Notes under the pieces: model-generated
Databases searched by the model: none
Seen by the model: only the letters and a program-made list of their open reading frames with translations
What the model was told of the DNA's origin: nothing
From: Streptomyces sp. NBC_01197
Lineage (GTDB): Bacteria; Actinomycetota; Actinomycetes; Streptomycetales; Streptomycetaceae
Direction of reading: 5' to 3'
DNA length: 64,000 nt
NCBI RefSeq assembly: GCF_036010505.1
Contig: NZ_CP108569.1
Coordinates: forward strand, 806,001 to 870,000
In this document: positions 1-9,232 of the stretch, piece after piece
How positions within the stretch are numbered: position 1 is the stretch's first letter
Layout of the letters: each line of letters begins with the position of its first letter
Position numbers and translations under genes: made by a program

Positions 1-1520
1 TAGATCGCGCCGCCGTCGTGCTGGGCGTCCTTGACCTGCATCACATTGGTGATGCGGTTGTCGGTGATCCTGTTGTCGCGCAGCACCGACTTCTGGGAGT
101 CGGGCTGGTTCCAGCCCCAGCCGACCGAGATGCCGGAGTAGGGAAGCTGGTCGAGGGTGTTGTGGTCGACAGTGAGTCCGGCCTCGTAGCCTGCCCAGAC
201 CGCCGCCGCGTCGGTGTACTCGACTGCTGCGCGAGTGACCGTGTTGTAGGCGAACGTGTTGCGTTCACCGGCCAGTTCGGGGGCCGGCATGGGGTCGGTG
301 TCGCCGATGTACGCGGCGCCCGACGACAGGTCGGTGAAGTCGGAGCGGGTGATCCCGGAGTCCTTCGTACCGGCTTCGAGGATCGCACCGGCTCCGCCGA
401 GGTGGGTGAACGACGCCCCGGCGACGGTGACATGGCGGCCGCCGTGCACGGTGAGCGCGGCCGACGGCTTGGTGTAGTAGCGGCCCGAGTGGTCGACAGG
501 ACCGGTGGCGCCGGTGAGGGTGAGTCCCGCCTGCATCCCGGCGTAGCCCTCGTCGGTGTCCGGCTGGTGGTACGCGGCGTACGCGAAGCCGATCCCCCGG
601 ATGGCGACGTCGTGCGCGCCGTCGACCGTCACCAGTTGCTCGGTGGCGGGAGTGACGGCCGTGGCGTGCCGCATGTTCTCGCCCTTGCGCGGCAGGTACG
701 TGATGGTGTGCGTGGCCGAGCCGTGGACGAACTCGCCCGGCTGGTCGAGGAGTTCGGGCGCGTTCTCGAAGAACGCGACGCCCGAGTAGCGTGTGGAGTC
801 CACGGCCGTGGAGTCCCAGGCGGGGCCGGTGCGGTTGGTGCCGCTCGCCGAGTTGGTCCAGCAGGGCTGGGCGAAGGTCAGGTTGTCGCCGCTGACCCCG
901 GCGATCCGGCAGTGGTAGTTGCGCCAGCGGACCTTGATGACGGCCTCGGCGTCGGTGGGCCGCTTCCAGTCGGCGATCCCGGTGGCCTTCGCTCCGGTCA
1001 TGCCGGTCTTCGTGGCGTCGCAGACACTGGCGGCGCAGGCTCCGCCGCGGGCGGGGGTGGCCCGGACGCCGTTGACGAAGAGCTGTCGCGGTGTGATGCC
1101 GTCGGGCACCCGGGCGGTCCAGGTCCCGCCGGACGTCCGGGTCCAGCCGGTGACCGTGCGGCCGCCGGAGAGGACGGGGCGGGCGCCGGGCGCCGCGGTC
1201 CAGGTGGTGCCGGAGTCGGCCGCGGTGAGCTTCAGGGCCGCGGTGCGGGTGTACGTACCCCCGGCGAGCTGCACGGTGACGTCATCGCCGTCGAGGGTGC
1301 GGGCCTTGTCGCGGGCGCCGTCCAGGGAGCAGGGGCGGCTGTGGGTGCAGGACGTTCCGGCGCCGTGCGGGGCCGCGTACAGGGTGTCCGTGTGCGTGGG
1401 GCCGGCGGCCTGCGCGAGCGGCGCGGTGGCGAGCATTGCCGCGACGGCGGCGAGTGCGGTGCCGATGCGCCGGGCGGCCGGGCGGTCGGTGGCCGGGCGG
1501 TGGGTGGTGCGGCGGTTCAT
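1..1520 (-). CDS. Secreted right-handed beta-helix protein (3' end outside window)
   Basis: Leftward gene whose C-terminus lies beyond the left edge; about 506 codons are visible. The N-terminus has a basic stretch, then a hydrophobic segment ending APLAQAAG, which looks like a Sec signal peptide. Next comes a stretch (YAAPHGAG, then CSLDGARDKA) typical of the entry strand of secreted parallel beta-helix carbohydrate-active proteins. Later parts carry short G/N/D-rich strand repeats (for example HDVAIRGIGF and HVTVAGASFTHLGGAG), as expected for a right-handed beta-helix. Such proteins are often polysaccharide lyases or glycosidases, but the catalytic family cannot be fixed from the visible part. 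The ATG overlaps the stop of the M1 peptidase gene (ATGA), so it is the last visible gene of the leftward ABC-transporter operon. Confidence 0.8.
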   Translation of the reverse strand, partial: MNRRTTHRPATDRPAARRIGTALAAVAAMLATAPLAQAAGPTHTDTLYAAPHGAGTSCTHSRPCSLDGARDKARTLDGDDVTVQLAGGTYTRTAALKLTAADSGTTWTAAPGARPVLSGGRTVTGWTRTSGGTWTARVPDGITPRQLFVNGVRATPARGGACAASVCDATKTGMTGAKATGIADWKRPTDAEAVIKVRWRNYHCRIAGVSGDNLTFAQPCWTNSASGTNRTGPAWDSTAVDSTRYSGVAFFENAPELLDQPGEFVHGSATHTITYLPRKGENMRHATAVTPATEQLVTVDGAHDVAIRGIGFAYAAYHQPDTDEGYAGMQAGLTLTGATGPVDHSGRYYTKPSAALTVHGGRHVTVAGASFTHLGGAGAILEAGTKDSGITRSDFTDLSSGAAYIGDTDPMPAPELAGERNTFAYNTVTRAAVEYTDAAAVWAGYEAGLTVDHNTLDQLPYSGISVGWGWNQPDSQKSVLRDNRITDNRITNVMQVKDAQHDGGAI

Positions 1521-2977
1521 GCGGCAGCCTTCCAGTCGGGGTGGCCCGGCATCGGCGGGTTGGTGGCGCCGAACAGCCAGTCGCGCAGAAAACGGTCCAG
1601 GGTGCGGTCGCCCGTGACGTCGACGGTGTGCCGGATGAACTGTTCGCTGGTGTACGTCGAGTCCTTGAAGCGCCGGACCCACTCGCGCATGATCCGGTCG
1701 AACGTACGTTGCCCGACCTGCTGGTTGAGCGCGTACAGGACGAGCGCCCCGCCGTCGTAGATGTTGGTGCCGCCGAGCGCCTTGGGCAGTCCCGGCGGGC
1801 CGTCCTTGGCGCGGACCGCGTCCAGTGTCCCGTAGGTGGCCTTCATCTTGTCCGCGACGACCGACCAGCCGCGCTCCTCGCTGTACACGGCGGCGTAGTA
1901 GGTGGCGGGCCCTTCGTTGAGCCAGGCCTGCTGCCAGTCGTGCGGGGTGACGGAGTCGCCGAACCACTGGTGGGTCATCTCGTGGACCATCGTGTTCTCG
2001 TACGTCGGGTTGCCGTCGGCGTTGAGCTTGAACCAGTTGGTGCCCATCAGGGTGAGGGTCTGGTTCTCCAGCGCGTCGGTGTAACCGTCGTAGATGTGGA
2101 GCCCGTAGGTGGAGAACGGGAACCGTCCGAACTTCGCCTCCAGCCAGGCCAGATGGTCAGCGGTGCGCGCGACGATCGGCGCGTAGGTGTCCTCGTGGCC
2201 CTGCGGCACGATGTGGCGCAGCGGCAGGCCCCTGTGGCTGCTGCCGTACAGATAGGTGCCCTTGACGACCGCGATGCCGAGCAGTTCGGTGGGCATCCGT
2301 TCGCGGAGCGCGAAGTGCCAGACCGATGACCCGTCGGCGCGCGGGGTCCGGTGCAGCAACTCGCCGTTGGCGGCGGCCACATAGCCCTTGGCGGCGCTGA
2401 TGTGGAAGGCCCAGGTGGCCTTGGAGGACGGGGTGTCGTTGCAGGGCAGGAAGGTGTCGGCACGGGAGGACTGCACAGCGGACGCGAAGCCGCCCTCGCT
2501 GCCGAACACCCAGCCGTTGAGGCCGAGCCGCTTGGTCTTGCCGTTGCCGTGGTAGCGGATCTCGACGGTGAAGGGCCGTCCGTCGTGCAGCGGGCGCGCC
2601 GGGGTGAGCGTCAGTTCCTGGCCGCTGCTGCCTGCCGACAGCTCCCAGCGGGCTGCGGCGCCGTCGACGGTGACCGCGTCGATGGTGTGGCCGTCGGTGT
2701 CCAGGTTGAAGGCGGACAGATCCTGGGTGGCCCGCGCCGATATCCGTACGGCGGCGGTGAAGTCGTAGGTCACCGGGGTGAAGTCGAAGGTCAGGTCGTA
2801 GTGCGTGACCTGGTAGCCGCCGTTGCCGAGAGTCGGGAAGAGCGGGTCGCCGACACCACTGGAGCCGGGCTCCGGATCGAAGGAACGGGCCAGGGCGGGC
2901 GTGCCGATGACCGGTACGGCCGCGGCGGCGGCCACTGCCGCGCCGCCGAGCTGGAGGACGGTGCGTCTGGTGGTCAC
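1517..2977 (-). CDS. Secreted M1-family metallopeptidase
   Basis: 486 residues. A twin-arginine signal (TTRRTVLQ plus an alanine-rich hydrophobic stretch, cleavage near PALA) predicts export. The zinc site is H332-E333-x2-H336 with the third ligand in NEGPATYY (E355), the HExxH-x18-E pattern of M1 aminopeptidases. A GAMEN-like ALENQ lies upstream. The protein is short for M1: it has the N-terminal beta domain and catalytic domain but lacks the large C-terminal ERAP-like domain, as in many secreted actinobacterial members. GTG start overlapping the upstream stop (GTGA). Its place between a sugar-type binding protein and a beta-helix enzyme suggests it trims peptides from glycoprotein or proteoglycan substrates; that role is inferred. 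Confidence 0.9.
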   Translation of the reverse strand: MTTRRTVLQLGGAAVAAAAAVPVIGTPALARSFDPEPGSSGVGDPLFPTLGNGGYQVTHYDLTFDFTPVTYDFTAAVRISARATQDLSAFNLDTDGHTIDAVTVDGAAARWELSAGSSGQELTLTPARPLHDGRPFTVEIRYHGNGKTKRLGLNGWVFGSEGGFASAVQSSRADTFLPCNDTPSSKATWAFHISAAKGYVAAANGELLHRTPRADGSSVWHFALRERMPTELLGIAVVKGTYLYGSSHRGLPLRHIVPQGHEDTYAPIVARTADHLAWLEAKFGRFPFSTYGLHIYDGYTDALENQTLTLMGTNWFKLNADGNPTYENTMVHEMTHQWFGDSVTPHDWQQAWLNEGPATYYAAVYSEERGWSVVADKMKATYGTLDAVRAKDGPPGLPKALGGTNIYDGGALVLYALNQQVGQRTFDRIMREWVRRFKDSTYTSEQFIRHTVDVTGDRTLDRFLRDWLFGATNPPMPGHPDWKAAA

Positions 2978-4647
2978 TTCTTCCCCTTCTGGACGGCCTC
3001 TTCGAACTCGTGGCGGGCCTGCTCGGCGCCGTGCGCCAGGTACTGCTTCGTCAGCTGGTCGTAGTACGACATGGGCTTGCGGCCGGAGACGATGTCCTTG
3101 AGGCCGTCCAGCTTGAGGGTGTAGAGGCTGCCGTAGCCCTTGGAGTCCCAGGTAGGCGATGAGACCTTGAGGGTCGGGTCCTGCTCCATGACCGGGATCA
3201 TCTTGGCGTACGCCTCGTGGACGTACCGCACACCCTTCTCGGTGTCCGTGCTGAACACGGCCGGGACGGCGGAGGCGAGCATCTTCCAGGGGACGGTGGC
3301 GTCCTGGCTGCCCCGCTTGGTGAGGGTCGGGTTGCCCTTGGCGTCACGGGTGAAGTCGGTGCCCTCCACGCCGTAGTTGATCAGCGTGTACTCCAGGCTG
3401 CCGAACGGCGACGCGGCGAAGTCGGCGAGTGCGAGGAGCTGCTTGACGCGCTCGGTGGACGCCTTCTTGATGTGAGTGTTCTGGAGCGCGACGTTGTCCA
3501 TCCAGGCGATGGCCTTGGGGCTGAACGGGGTGATGGGCCGGGGGTCGAACTTCTTGTTGACGGCCGCCATCGCCGCCACATAACCGGTGCTGGGGGTGTA
3601 GTACGACGGCATCCCGTCGTACACATAGGCACCCTTGCCGTTCTTGAACATGTCGGTGTACTGCGACTTCTGCGCCCCCGACATACCGATCGTGCCCGGG
3701 TAGTAGCAGCCCGCCTTGTACAGCTTGCGGGACGTCTCGACGGCGAGGCGGAACTCGTCGGTCTCCAGGTCCGTCACGAACTTGCCGGTCTTCGCGTCCA
3801 TCCGCCAGTACAACGGCGCGCCCGCCGACATGGCGAGCAGGTTGGTGGCGCTCGCGATGATGGCGTACTGGTCCTTCTTCGGACGGGTCAGCTCCTTGCA
3901 GACCTCGACGAACTTGTCGAGGCTGGTGATCTCGTCCAGGCTGGATATCCCGACCTCGGCGAAGAGATCGTGGCGGTAGAAGCCCGCGCCGCCCGTGCCC
4001 ATCCGGGAGATCGGAACGCCGTAGAGCTTCCCGCCGAAGATGGCGCCCTCCCAGGCCGCCTGCGGTATCGCCGCGAGGTTGGGATAGTCCTTGACCTTGT
4101 CACCGGCCAGGAACGGCGTCAGATCAGCGCACTTGGCCGCGCAGAACGCCGCCTTGTTGTCGACTCCGCCGAGTTCCGGATACATGAAGATGTCCGGCAG
4201 GGTGTCACTCGCGACCATCGTGGTGAACTTGGTCGAGTAGTCGTCGGTCGGGACCGCCGTGACGTCGACCTTCCCGCCGAGCAGCTTCTCGATCGCCTGC
4301 CAGGCCGCGTTCTTCCCGCGCGCCGGGGGCGGCGGGGAGAAGGTCTCCATCGCCGCCGAGATGGGCTTCGCGCCCTTGAGGACCTGCCCCTTGGTGGCGC
4401 GCGGTGTGGAGGCCGGGTACCGGTAGAAGGCCTGCGGCACACCCGCGGCCGTACCCGGCAGGTCGGGCTTCAGGCCGATGTTGCGCACCGTGGTGGTGGG
4501 CAGCAGGCCGGCGCTCTTGGCCTCGGCCTTGGCGGCCGTACCGCCGTCGCCGCAGGCGGCGAGAAGCGGGGTCGCGGCGAGGCCGAGGCCTATGCCGGCT
4601 CCCATGCGGAAGAGAGTTCTGCGGTTCATCGGAGTGGAGCTCGGCAC
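2974..4647 (-). CDS. Extracellular solute-binding lipoprotein of carbohydrate ABC transporter
   Basis: About 557 residues. The N-terminus has a twin-arginine motif (NRRTLFRMG) and a lipobox ending LLAAC, so it is a Tat-exported lipoprotein. The body matches large family 1-type binding proteins of the B. subtilis LipO/Lpl class. I chose the GTG at 4647 because AAGGAG lies 6 nt upstream; the ATG at 4653 abuts that ribosome site and the ATG at 4629 is too far from it. The frame stays open upstream but that part is antisense-like and has no ribosome site. The two permease genes lie immediately upstream. No ATPase is encoded here, so the transporter probably uses a shared MsiK-type ATPase, as is common in Streptomyces. 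Confidence 0.92.
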   Translation of the reverse strand: MPSSTPMNRRTLFRMGAGIGLGLAATPLLAACGDGGTAAKAEAKSAGLLPTTTVRNIGLKPDLPGTAAGVPQAFYRYPASTPRATKGQVLKGAKPISAAMETFSPPPPARGKNAAWQAIEKLLGGKVDVTAVPTDDYSTKFTTMVASDTLPDIFMYPELGGVDNKAAFCAAKCADLTPFLAGDKVKDYPNLAAIPQAAWEGAIFGGKLYGVPISRMGTGGAGFYRHDLFAEVGISSLDEITSLDKFVEVCKELTRPKKDQYAIIASATNLLAMSAGAPLYWRMDAKTGKFVTDLETDEFRLAVETSRKLYKAGCYYPGTIGMSGAQKSQYTDMFKNGKGAYVYDGMPSYYTPSTGYVAAMAAVNKKFDPRPITPFSPKAIAWMDNVALQNTHIKKASTERVKQLLALADFAASPFGSLEYTLINYGVEGTDFTRDAKGNPTLTKRGSQDATVPWKMLASAVPAVFSTDTEKGVRYVHEAYAKMIPVMEQDPTLKVSSPTWDSKGYGSLYTLKLDGLKDIVSGRKPMSYYDQLTKQYLAHGAEQARHEFEEAVQKGKK

Positions 4648-4717
4648 GGACATCTCCTTGAGAGAAGGGAGGGAGGGCCGGGGGGTGGCGTAGGCGGGTT
4701 CAGCCGCAGACGCGGGT

Positions 4718-5677
4718 TCAGCCCTTGATGGCGCCGGTGAGTACGCCCTTGGTGAAGTAGCGCTGGACGAACGGGTAGACGAGCAGGATCGGTACGACGG
4801 CGACCACCAGGACGCCCATCTGCACGGCCTCCTGCGGGGCGACGCTCTCGCCCGCCGCGGCGCCGCTGAGGCTCTGGCCCTGCAGGACGAAGGTCCGCAG
4901 CACCATGGGCAGCGGCCACTTGTCCGAATCCTGGAGGTACAGCAGCGAGTTGAAGAAGGCGTTCCAGTACGCGACGGCATAGAAGAGGCCGACGACCGCG
5001 ATGACCGCCTTGGAGAGCGGCAGGACGACCTGGAGCAGGATGCGGAAGTCCCCGGCGCCGTCGACGCGCGCCGCGTCGTACAGCTCCTCGGGCAGGTTCA
5101 TGAAGAAGGCGCGCAGCACGACCAGGTTGAAGGCGCTCATCAGGGTGGGGATGACGAGGGCGGCGTACGTGTTGTAGAGGCCGAGCTGGTTGACCAGCAG
5201 GAAGTTCGGGATGATGCCGGCGTTGAAGAGCATCGTGAACAGAGCCGTCATCAGGATGAAGCGGGAGCCGGTGACACTGCGGCGGGAGAGGCCGTACGCC
5301 ATGCCGATGGTGGCCAGCAGGCTGGCCGCCGTACCGAACACCGTGATGCCCACACTCACCAGGAGCGCCCGGGTCACGACACCGCCGGTGAAGATGGTGC
5401 GGTACGCGTCGAGCGTCGGGTGGTCGGGCCACAGGACGAGACCGGTGGACTTGATGATGTCGGTCTGCGAGGCGAAGCTCGTGCCGATCACGCCCAGCAG
5501 CGGGTAGGCCACGGCGACCACGACGAGGACCAGCACGACGCCCTTGCCCGTGAGGCCGAGACGGGTAGGCCGCTCCATCCACGGCGGGCGGCCGTCCGAC
5601 GGCCTGATCACAGGCGCCGCGGCCAGGGGCGCCGCGGTGACGGGGGCTTTCGCCGGTGACTTCTCAGCTGTCCGCAC
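4718..5677 (-). CDS. Carbohydrate ABC transporter permease (LplC/MalG type)
   Basis: 319 residues, about six membrane helices, with the EAA-like loop that contacts the ATPase (ELYDAARVDGAGDFR, about residues 197-211). After a proline/alanine-rich cytoplasmic N-terminus the first helix is GVVLVLVVVAVAYPLLG. The GTG start overlaps the end of the upstream permease gene by 14 bp. It is the second membrane subunit of the importer whose binding protein follows 70 bp downstream. Substrate is probably an oligosaccharide released by the lyase and beta-helix enzymes encoded nearby (inferred). Confidence 0.93.
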   Translation of the reverse strand: MRTAEKSPAKAPVTAAPLAAAPVIRPSDGRPPWMERPTRLGLTGKGVVLVLVVVAVAYPLLGVIGTSFASQTDIIKSTGLVLWPDHPTLDAYRTIFTGGVVTRALLVSVGITVFGTAASLLATIGMAYGLSRRSVTGSRFILMTALFTMLFNAGIIPNFLLVNQLGLYNTYAALVIPTLMSAFNLVVLRAFFMNLPEELYDAARVDGAGDFRILLQVVLPLSKAVIAVVGLFYAVAYWNAFFNSLLYLQDSDKWPLPMVLRTFVLQGQSLSGAAAGESVAPQEAVQMGVLVVAVVPILLVYPFVQRYFTKGVLTGAIKG

Positions 5678-6674
5678 CGCGGTACACCCCTTCGTGGCCG
5701 AGACGGTGGGCGAACTTGTTCGCGCCCAGGACGAGGACGGTCCCCACGACTGCCTTCACCAGGCCGACGGCCGCCGAGATGCCCCACTGGTTGTCCTTGA
5801 TGCCGTGGTAGTAGACGTAGGTGTCGAGTACTTCACCGGAGCCGGGGCCGACCGCGTCGCGCTGGAGCAGGATCTGCTCGAAGCCGACGGAGAGGATCTG
5901 GCCGAGGTTGAGGATCAGCAGCAGGATGATCACCGGGGCGATGCCGGGAAGCGTGACGTGCCACAGCCGGCGCCAGCGGCTGGCGCCGTCGATGGCCGCC
6001 GCCTCGTACTGCTGCTTGTCGATCCCGAGCAGCGCGGCGAGGATGATGATCGTCCCCCAGCCCGCGTCCTTCCAGATGGACTGGAGGGCGATCAGCCAGG
6101 GGAAGGCGTTCGGGTCGCTCATCATGTCGTAGCGGGGCAGCCCCAGATCCCCGAGGAGGTCGGGCAGCAGCCCGGCGCCGCCCAGCACCTGCTGGAAGAT
6201 CGAGACGATGATGACCCAGCCGATGAAGTGCGGCAGATAGACCACGCTCTGGATGAACCGGCGGAGCTTGTCGCTGACGATGCTGTTGAGCAGCAGGGCG
6301 AGCGCGATCGGCACGGGGAAGAAGAAGATCAGCTGGACGAAGGCGATCTCCACCGTGTTCGCGGTCGCCGACCAGAAGGCCGGGTCGGCGAACGCGCCGG
6401 AGAAGTTGGCGAAGCCCGTCCACGCGCTGTGCATGTATCCCAGGTACGGCTGGTAGTCCTGGAAGGCGACCATGTAGCCGAGCAGCGGAATGTAGTGGAA
6501 CACCACGAAGTACAGCAGTCCGGGCAGGGTCAGCAGCAACATCACCTTGTCGCGCTTGATCCGCTGCCACAGGGACAGCCGGTGCTGGGCGACCACGGGT
6601 GAGGATGGCGCTGCTGGTGGTTTGGACTTCCTGCGCCGCTTGTCCAGCGGCATTGGAGGTGCTGTTTCAGCCAT
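5664..6674 (-). CDS. Carbohydrate ABC transporter permease (LplB/MalF type)
   Basis: 336 residues. A lysine/arginine-rich N-terminus is followed by helix MLLLTLPGLLYFVVFHYIPL, and the EAA-type loop QYEAAAIDGASRWRRLW is present near residue 230. First gene of the leftward operon (permease, permease, binding protein, M1 peptidase, beta-helix protein). I chose the ATG at 6674, just downstream of a promoter at 6726-6755; longer in-frame starts would lie across that promoter. Expression is predicted to be blocked by the LacI-type regulator encoded at 7998-9158. Confidence 0.93.
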   Translation of the reverse strand: MAETAPPMPLDKRRRKSKPPAAPSSPVVAQHRLSLWQRIKRDKVMLLLTLPGLLYFVVFHYIPLLGYMVAFQDYQPYLGYMHSAWTGFANFSGAFADPAFWSATANTVEIAFVQLIFFFPVPIALALLLNSIVSDKLRRFIQSVVYLPHFIGWVIIVSIFQQVLGGAGLLPDLLGDLGLPRYDMMSDPNAFPWLIALQSIWKDAGWGTIIILAALLGIDKQQYEAAAIDGASRWRRLWHVTLPGIAPVIILLLILNLGQILSVGFEQILLQRDAVGPGSGEVLDTYVYYHGIKDNQWGISAAVGLVKAVVGTVLVLGANKFAHRLGHEGVYRGADS

Positions 6675-6725
6675 GGTGCGGTCCTGTTCGGCTGGGGTGG
6701 CGCAGAGCGAGCCTTCTGCCGCCGC

Positions 6726-6755
6726 AACGTAGTAAGCGGTTAACCCCACCGTCAA
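6726..6755 (-). promoter_or_regulatory. Promoter of the leftward ABC operon
   Basis: On the minus strand TTGACG (6755-6750) is separated by exactly 18 bp from TACGTT (6731-6726), a fair match to the vegetative (HrdB-type) promoter. The start codon at 6674 is about 50 bp downstream. The spacer is occupied by the operator at 6732-6744, the classic arrangement for repression by occlusion. Confidence 0.55.
6732..6744. promoter_or_regulatory. Predicted LacI-family operator O1
   Basis: GTAAGCGGTTAAC, an imperfect palindrome. Its ten-base core GTAAGCGGTT recurs in inverse orientation before the M60 gene (9233-9245). It fills the -35/-10 spacer of the promoter for the ABC operon. The LacI-type repressor gene lies 1.2 kb away on the other arm. 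Confidence 0.6.
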
Positions 6756-6860
6756 GGGATCGGAAGAAACGTCTGCGTTACTCAATGTTTCGACCAGGAA
6801 GATCGCCCGGGAAGGTCCCCAAATAGCGGCGTAAAAAGGGCAGGTGGCCGTGCAGATCGC

Positions 6861-6890
6861 TTGACGTGTGACGCCTGCGCTCCCTAGCGT
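6861..6890 (+). promoter_or_regulatory. Promoter of the rightward hydroxyacid dehydrogenase-repressor operon
   Basis: TTGACG (6861-6866), 18-bp spacer, TAGCGT (6885-6890). The palindrome AACGCGTT (6906-6913) would fall just after the expected transcription start, and the GTG start codon is at 6931. Confidence 0.5.
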
Positions 6891-6904
6891 GCCGCCCATC
6901 AATA

Positions 6905-6916
6905 GAACGCGTTTAC
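6905..6916. promoter_or_regulatory. Predicted LacI-family operator O2
   Basis: GAACGCGTTTAC contains the perfect palindrome AACGCGTT with a central CG step, the usual core of LacI-family operators, and shares the trailing TTTAC/CTTAC edge with the other two sites. It lies between the predicted start of transcription and the ribosome-binding site of the hydroxyacid dehydrogenase gene. Confidence 0.45.
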
Positions 6917-6930
6917 TGTCCGGAGGCAGG

Positions 6931-8001
6931 GTGCGAACCACCGACGAGGCACCGGCCCAGACCGGTACGGACGAGCCGGACCCGCCCCCGCGGCGGCCTC
7001 GCACCGTACTGGCCATGGACCCCGGACTGATCGACGACATCTTCCCGCCACGGGTGCGGGCCCGTCTTGAGGAGTCGGCCGATCTTCATCCGCCCTATGT
7101 CATCAGGGAGTTCAGCTCCCCCGACGCCGCCGCAGCACTGGCCGGCGCCGAGGTGCTGCTCACCGGCTGGGGCTGTCCGCCCATCGACGCCGGCCTGCTG
7201 GAGCGAGCGCCGGAACTGCGGGCCGTCATCCACGCCGCGGGCACCGTCAAGACGTTCCTCGCCCGGGAGGCGTACGAACGCGGGGTCGCCGTGTCGTCGG
7301 CGGCCGACGCCAACGCCGTACCGGTCGCGGAGTTCACCCTGGCGGCGATCATCATGGGCGCCAAGCGCGCCTTCCCGTTCGCCGCGCTCTTCCGCGAGCG
7401 CCGCACCCACCGCACCGCCGCCGACCTCCACCGGCAGCACTGGATCGGTACGCACGGCCTGACCATCGGCGTCATCGGCGCTTCCCGGATCGGCCGCCGG
7501 GTGATCGAACTGCTCCGGGTGCTCGAAGCGGACGTCCTGCTGTACGACCCCTATGTCACCTCCGCCGAAGCCGAGTTGCTGGGAGCCGCCTCCACCGATC
7601 TCGACACACTGATGGCAACCAGCGACGTGGTGACCGTGCACGCACCCGACACACCCGTGACCCGGCATCTGCTCGACGCGCGGCGGATCGGACTGATGCG
7701 CCCGGGCACCCTCCTGGTCAACACGGCGCGCGGCCGCCTGGTCGACACCGAGGCGCTCACCGGGCACCTGGTCAGCGGCCGGCTCGACGCCGTACTCGAT
7801 GTGACCGACCCCGAGCCGCTGCCCCCGGGACACCCGCTGTGGGACCTGCCGAATGTGTTCATCACCCCGCACATGGCGGGCGCGCAGGGCAACGAGGTCG
7901 GCAGGCTCGGCGCGCTCGCCGTGGACGAGCTGTGCCGCTACGCCGACGGGCTGCCGTTCAATCACCCCGTACACCTGGCCGACTTGGAGCGGATCGCATG
8001 A
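6931..8001 (+). CDS. D-isomer-specific 2-hydroxyacid dehydrogenase family protein
   Basis: 356 residues. The Rossmann NAD-binding segment GVIGASRIGRRV lies in the middle, followed by the family signatures NTARGRLVDTEAL and DVTDPEPLPPGHPLW with the catalytic-histidine region ITPHMAG. This is the phosphoglycerate/hydroxypyruvate dehydrogenase superfamily; the substrate cannot be read from sequence. The GTG at 6931 is preceded by GGAGG; a longer start at 6868 would overlap the promoter and operator. The gene is coupled to the repressor gene by an ATGA overlap, so it likely handles an intermediate from breakdown of the imported sugar (inferred). Confidence 0.9.
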   Translation: MRTTDEAPAQTGTDEPDPPPRRPRTVLAMDPGLIDDIFPPRVRARLEESADLHPPYVIREFSSPDAAAALAGAEVLLTGWGCPPIDAGLLERAPELRAVIHAAGTVKTFLAREAYERGVAVSSAADANAVPVAEFTLAAIIMGAKRAFPFAALFRERRTHRTAADLHRQHWIGTHGLTIGVIGASRIGRRVIELLRVLEADVLLYDPYVTSAEAELLGAASTDLDTLMATSDVVTVHAPDTPVTRHLLDARRIGLMRPGTLLVNTARGRLVDTEALTGHLVSGRLDAVLDVTDPEPLPPGHPLWDLPNVFITPHMAGAQGNEVGRLGALAVDELCRYADGLPFNHPVHLADLERIA

Positions 8002-9158
8002 ACAGCCCCGTCCCGCAGGCCATAAGCTCAGCGGCACAGGACGACAACCAGGGGGTGGGACGGATGCGCCGCCAGACCTCGGCAGCCGACGGCCGACGAC
8101 GCGCGACCGTCACGGACGTGGCGCGGCTGGCGGGGGTGTCGACCGCGACCGTCTCCCGCGTACTCAACCGCAACTACCCGGTGGCCACAGCGACCCGGGA
8201 GCGGGTCGAGGAGGCGATGCGCGAGCTGGGTTATGTCGTCAACGCGCACGCCCGCGCGCTGGCCGGGGTGTCGGGACGCACGGTCGGCATCATCGTCAAC
8301 GAGCTGATCGACCCCTTCTACGCCTATATCGCCCGCGGCGTGGAGCGGGAGGCGAGCCTCGGCGGACGGCTCTGCCTGGTCTGCTGCACCCAGGGCGACC
8401 CCGAGCGCGAGCTGGCCTTCATCGAGCTGATGCACGAGCGGCGCGCCGACGCCGTGGTCGTCGTCGGCGGCAGCGTCGCCGACCGCGCGCACACCGCCGA
8501 ACTGGGCCGCCGGGCCCGCGACCTGGAGTCCGGCGGATCGAAGCTGGTGCTGTGCGGGCGGCCGTCGCTCGGCGAGGAGGCGCGCGGCGCGGCCGTCGAG
8601 TACGACAACGAGGGCGGCGCCTTCGCCATCACCGACCATCTGCTGACCCAGGGCCACGAACGCATCCTCTACCTCGGCGGCCCGCCCGGCCTCTCCACCA
8701 CCCGCGACCGGCTCGCCGGGCACCGCCGCGCGCTGGAGCTGCGCGGCGTGGCCCGGGATCCCGAGCTGGAGCAGCTCGGCTCGTTCAGCCGCGCCTTCGG
8801 GCGCCGCCGGATGGCCGAACTCCTGCGGGAAGGACCGGACTTCACCGCTGTCTTCGCGGCGAACGACATCGTGGCGGCCGGGGCGGCCCAGGCCCTGGAG
8901 GAAGCGGGCGTCCGGGTGCCGCAGGACATGTCACTGGCGGGGTACGACGACATTCCGGTGGCACAGGAGCTGCGGCCCCGGCTGACGACCGTGCACATCC
9001 CGCTGGAGGAGATGGGGCGTCAGGCCGTACGGCTCGCGGTGTCCGGCGGCGACGAGGACGAGTGGCGGGAGCCGACCACCGGGACCGTACGGCTCGGCAC
9101 CCATCTCGTGGTACGCGATTCCGTGGCTCCGCCGCCGGCGCGCGGCCGCCGGGCGTGA
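7998..9158 (+). CDS. LacI-family transcriptional repressor
   Basis: 386 residues. The HTH (TVTDVARLAGVSTATVSRVL) spans about residues 36-56, followed by the hinge helix and a periplasmic-binding-type effector domain containing TVGIIVNELIDPFYAYI and AGYDDIPVAQELRPRLTTV. The ATG at 7998 overlaps the preceding stop and has GGAG 8 nt upstream; an internal ATG at 8064 is an alternative that still keeps the whole HTH. It very likely controls both arms of this locus through the operators at 6732-6744, 6905-6916 and 9233-9245. The inducer is presumably a sugar released from the target polymer. Confidence 0.95.
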   Translation: MNSPVPQAISSAAQDDNQGVGRMRRQTSAADGRRRATVTDVARLAGVSTATVSRVLNRNYPVATATRERVEEAMRELGYVVNAHARALAGVSGRTVGIIVNELIDPFYAYIARGVEREASLGGRLCLVCCTQGDPERELAFIELMHERRADAVVVVGGSVADRAHTAELGRRARDLESGGSKLVLCGRPSLGEEARGAAVEYDNEGGAFAITDHLLTQGHERILYLGGPPGLSTTRDRLAGHRRALELRGVARDPELEQLGSFSRAFGRRRMAELLREGPDFTAVFAANDIVAAGAAQALEEAGVRVPQDMSLAGYDDIPVAQELRPRLTTVHIPLEEMGRQAVRLAVSGGDEDEWREPTTGTVRLGTHLVVRDSVAPPPARGRRA

Positions 9159-9232
9159 CCGCTTACTCACGGCCTGTCCCCAGTTGGCCATAGTAAAAGA
9201 CAGTAACTTCCCCGATCCTCTTGCGGGTTGAT

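Noticed and set aside
18..1760. 580-codon open frame on the plus strand opposite the beta-helix and M1 genes
   Set aside because: The translation is Gly/Arg/Val-rich with no domain, and the minus-strand frame has a signal peptide, zinc motif and proper overlaps. Long antisense frames are normal in high-GC DNA.
4654..4980. Upstream extension of the solute-binding protein
   Set aside because: It would place about 110 serine/arginine-rich residues before a clear Tat-lipoprotein signal, which must be N-terminal.
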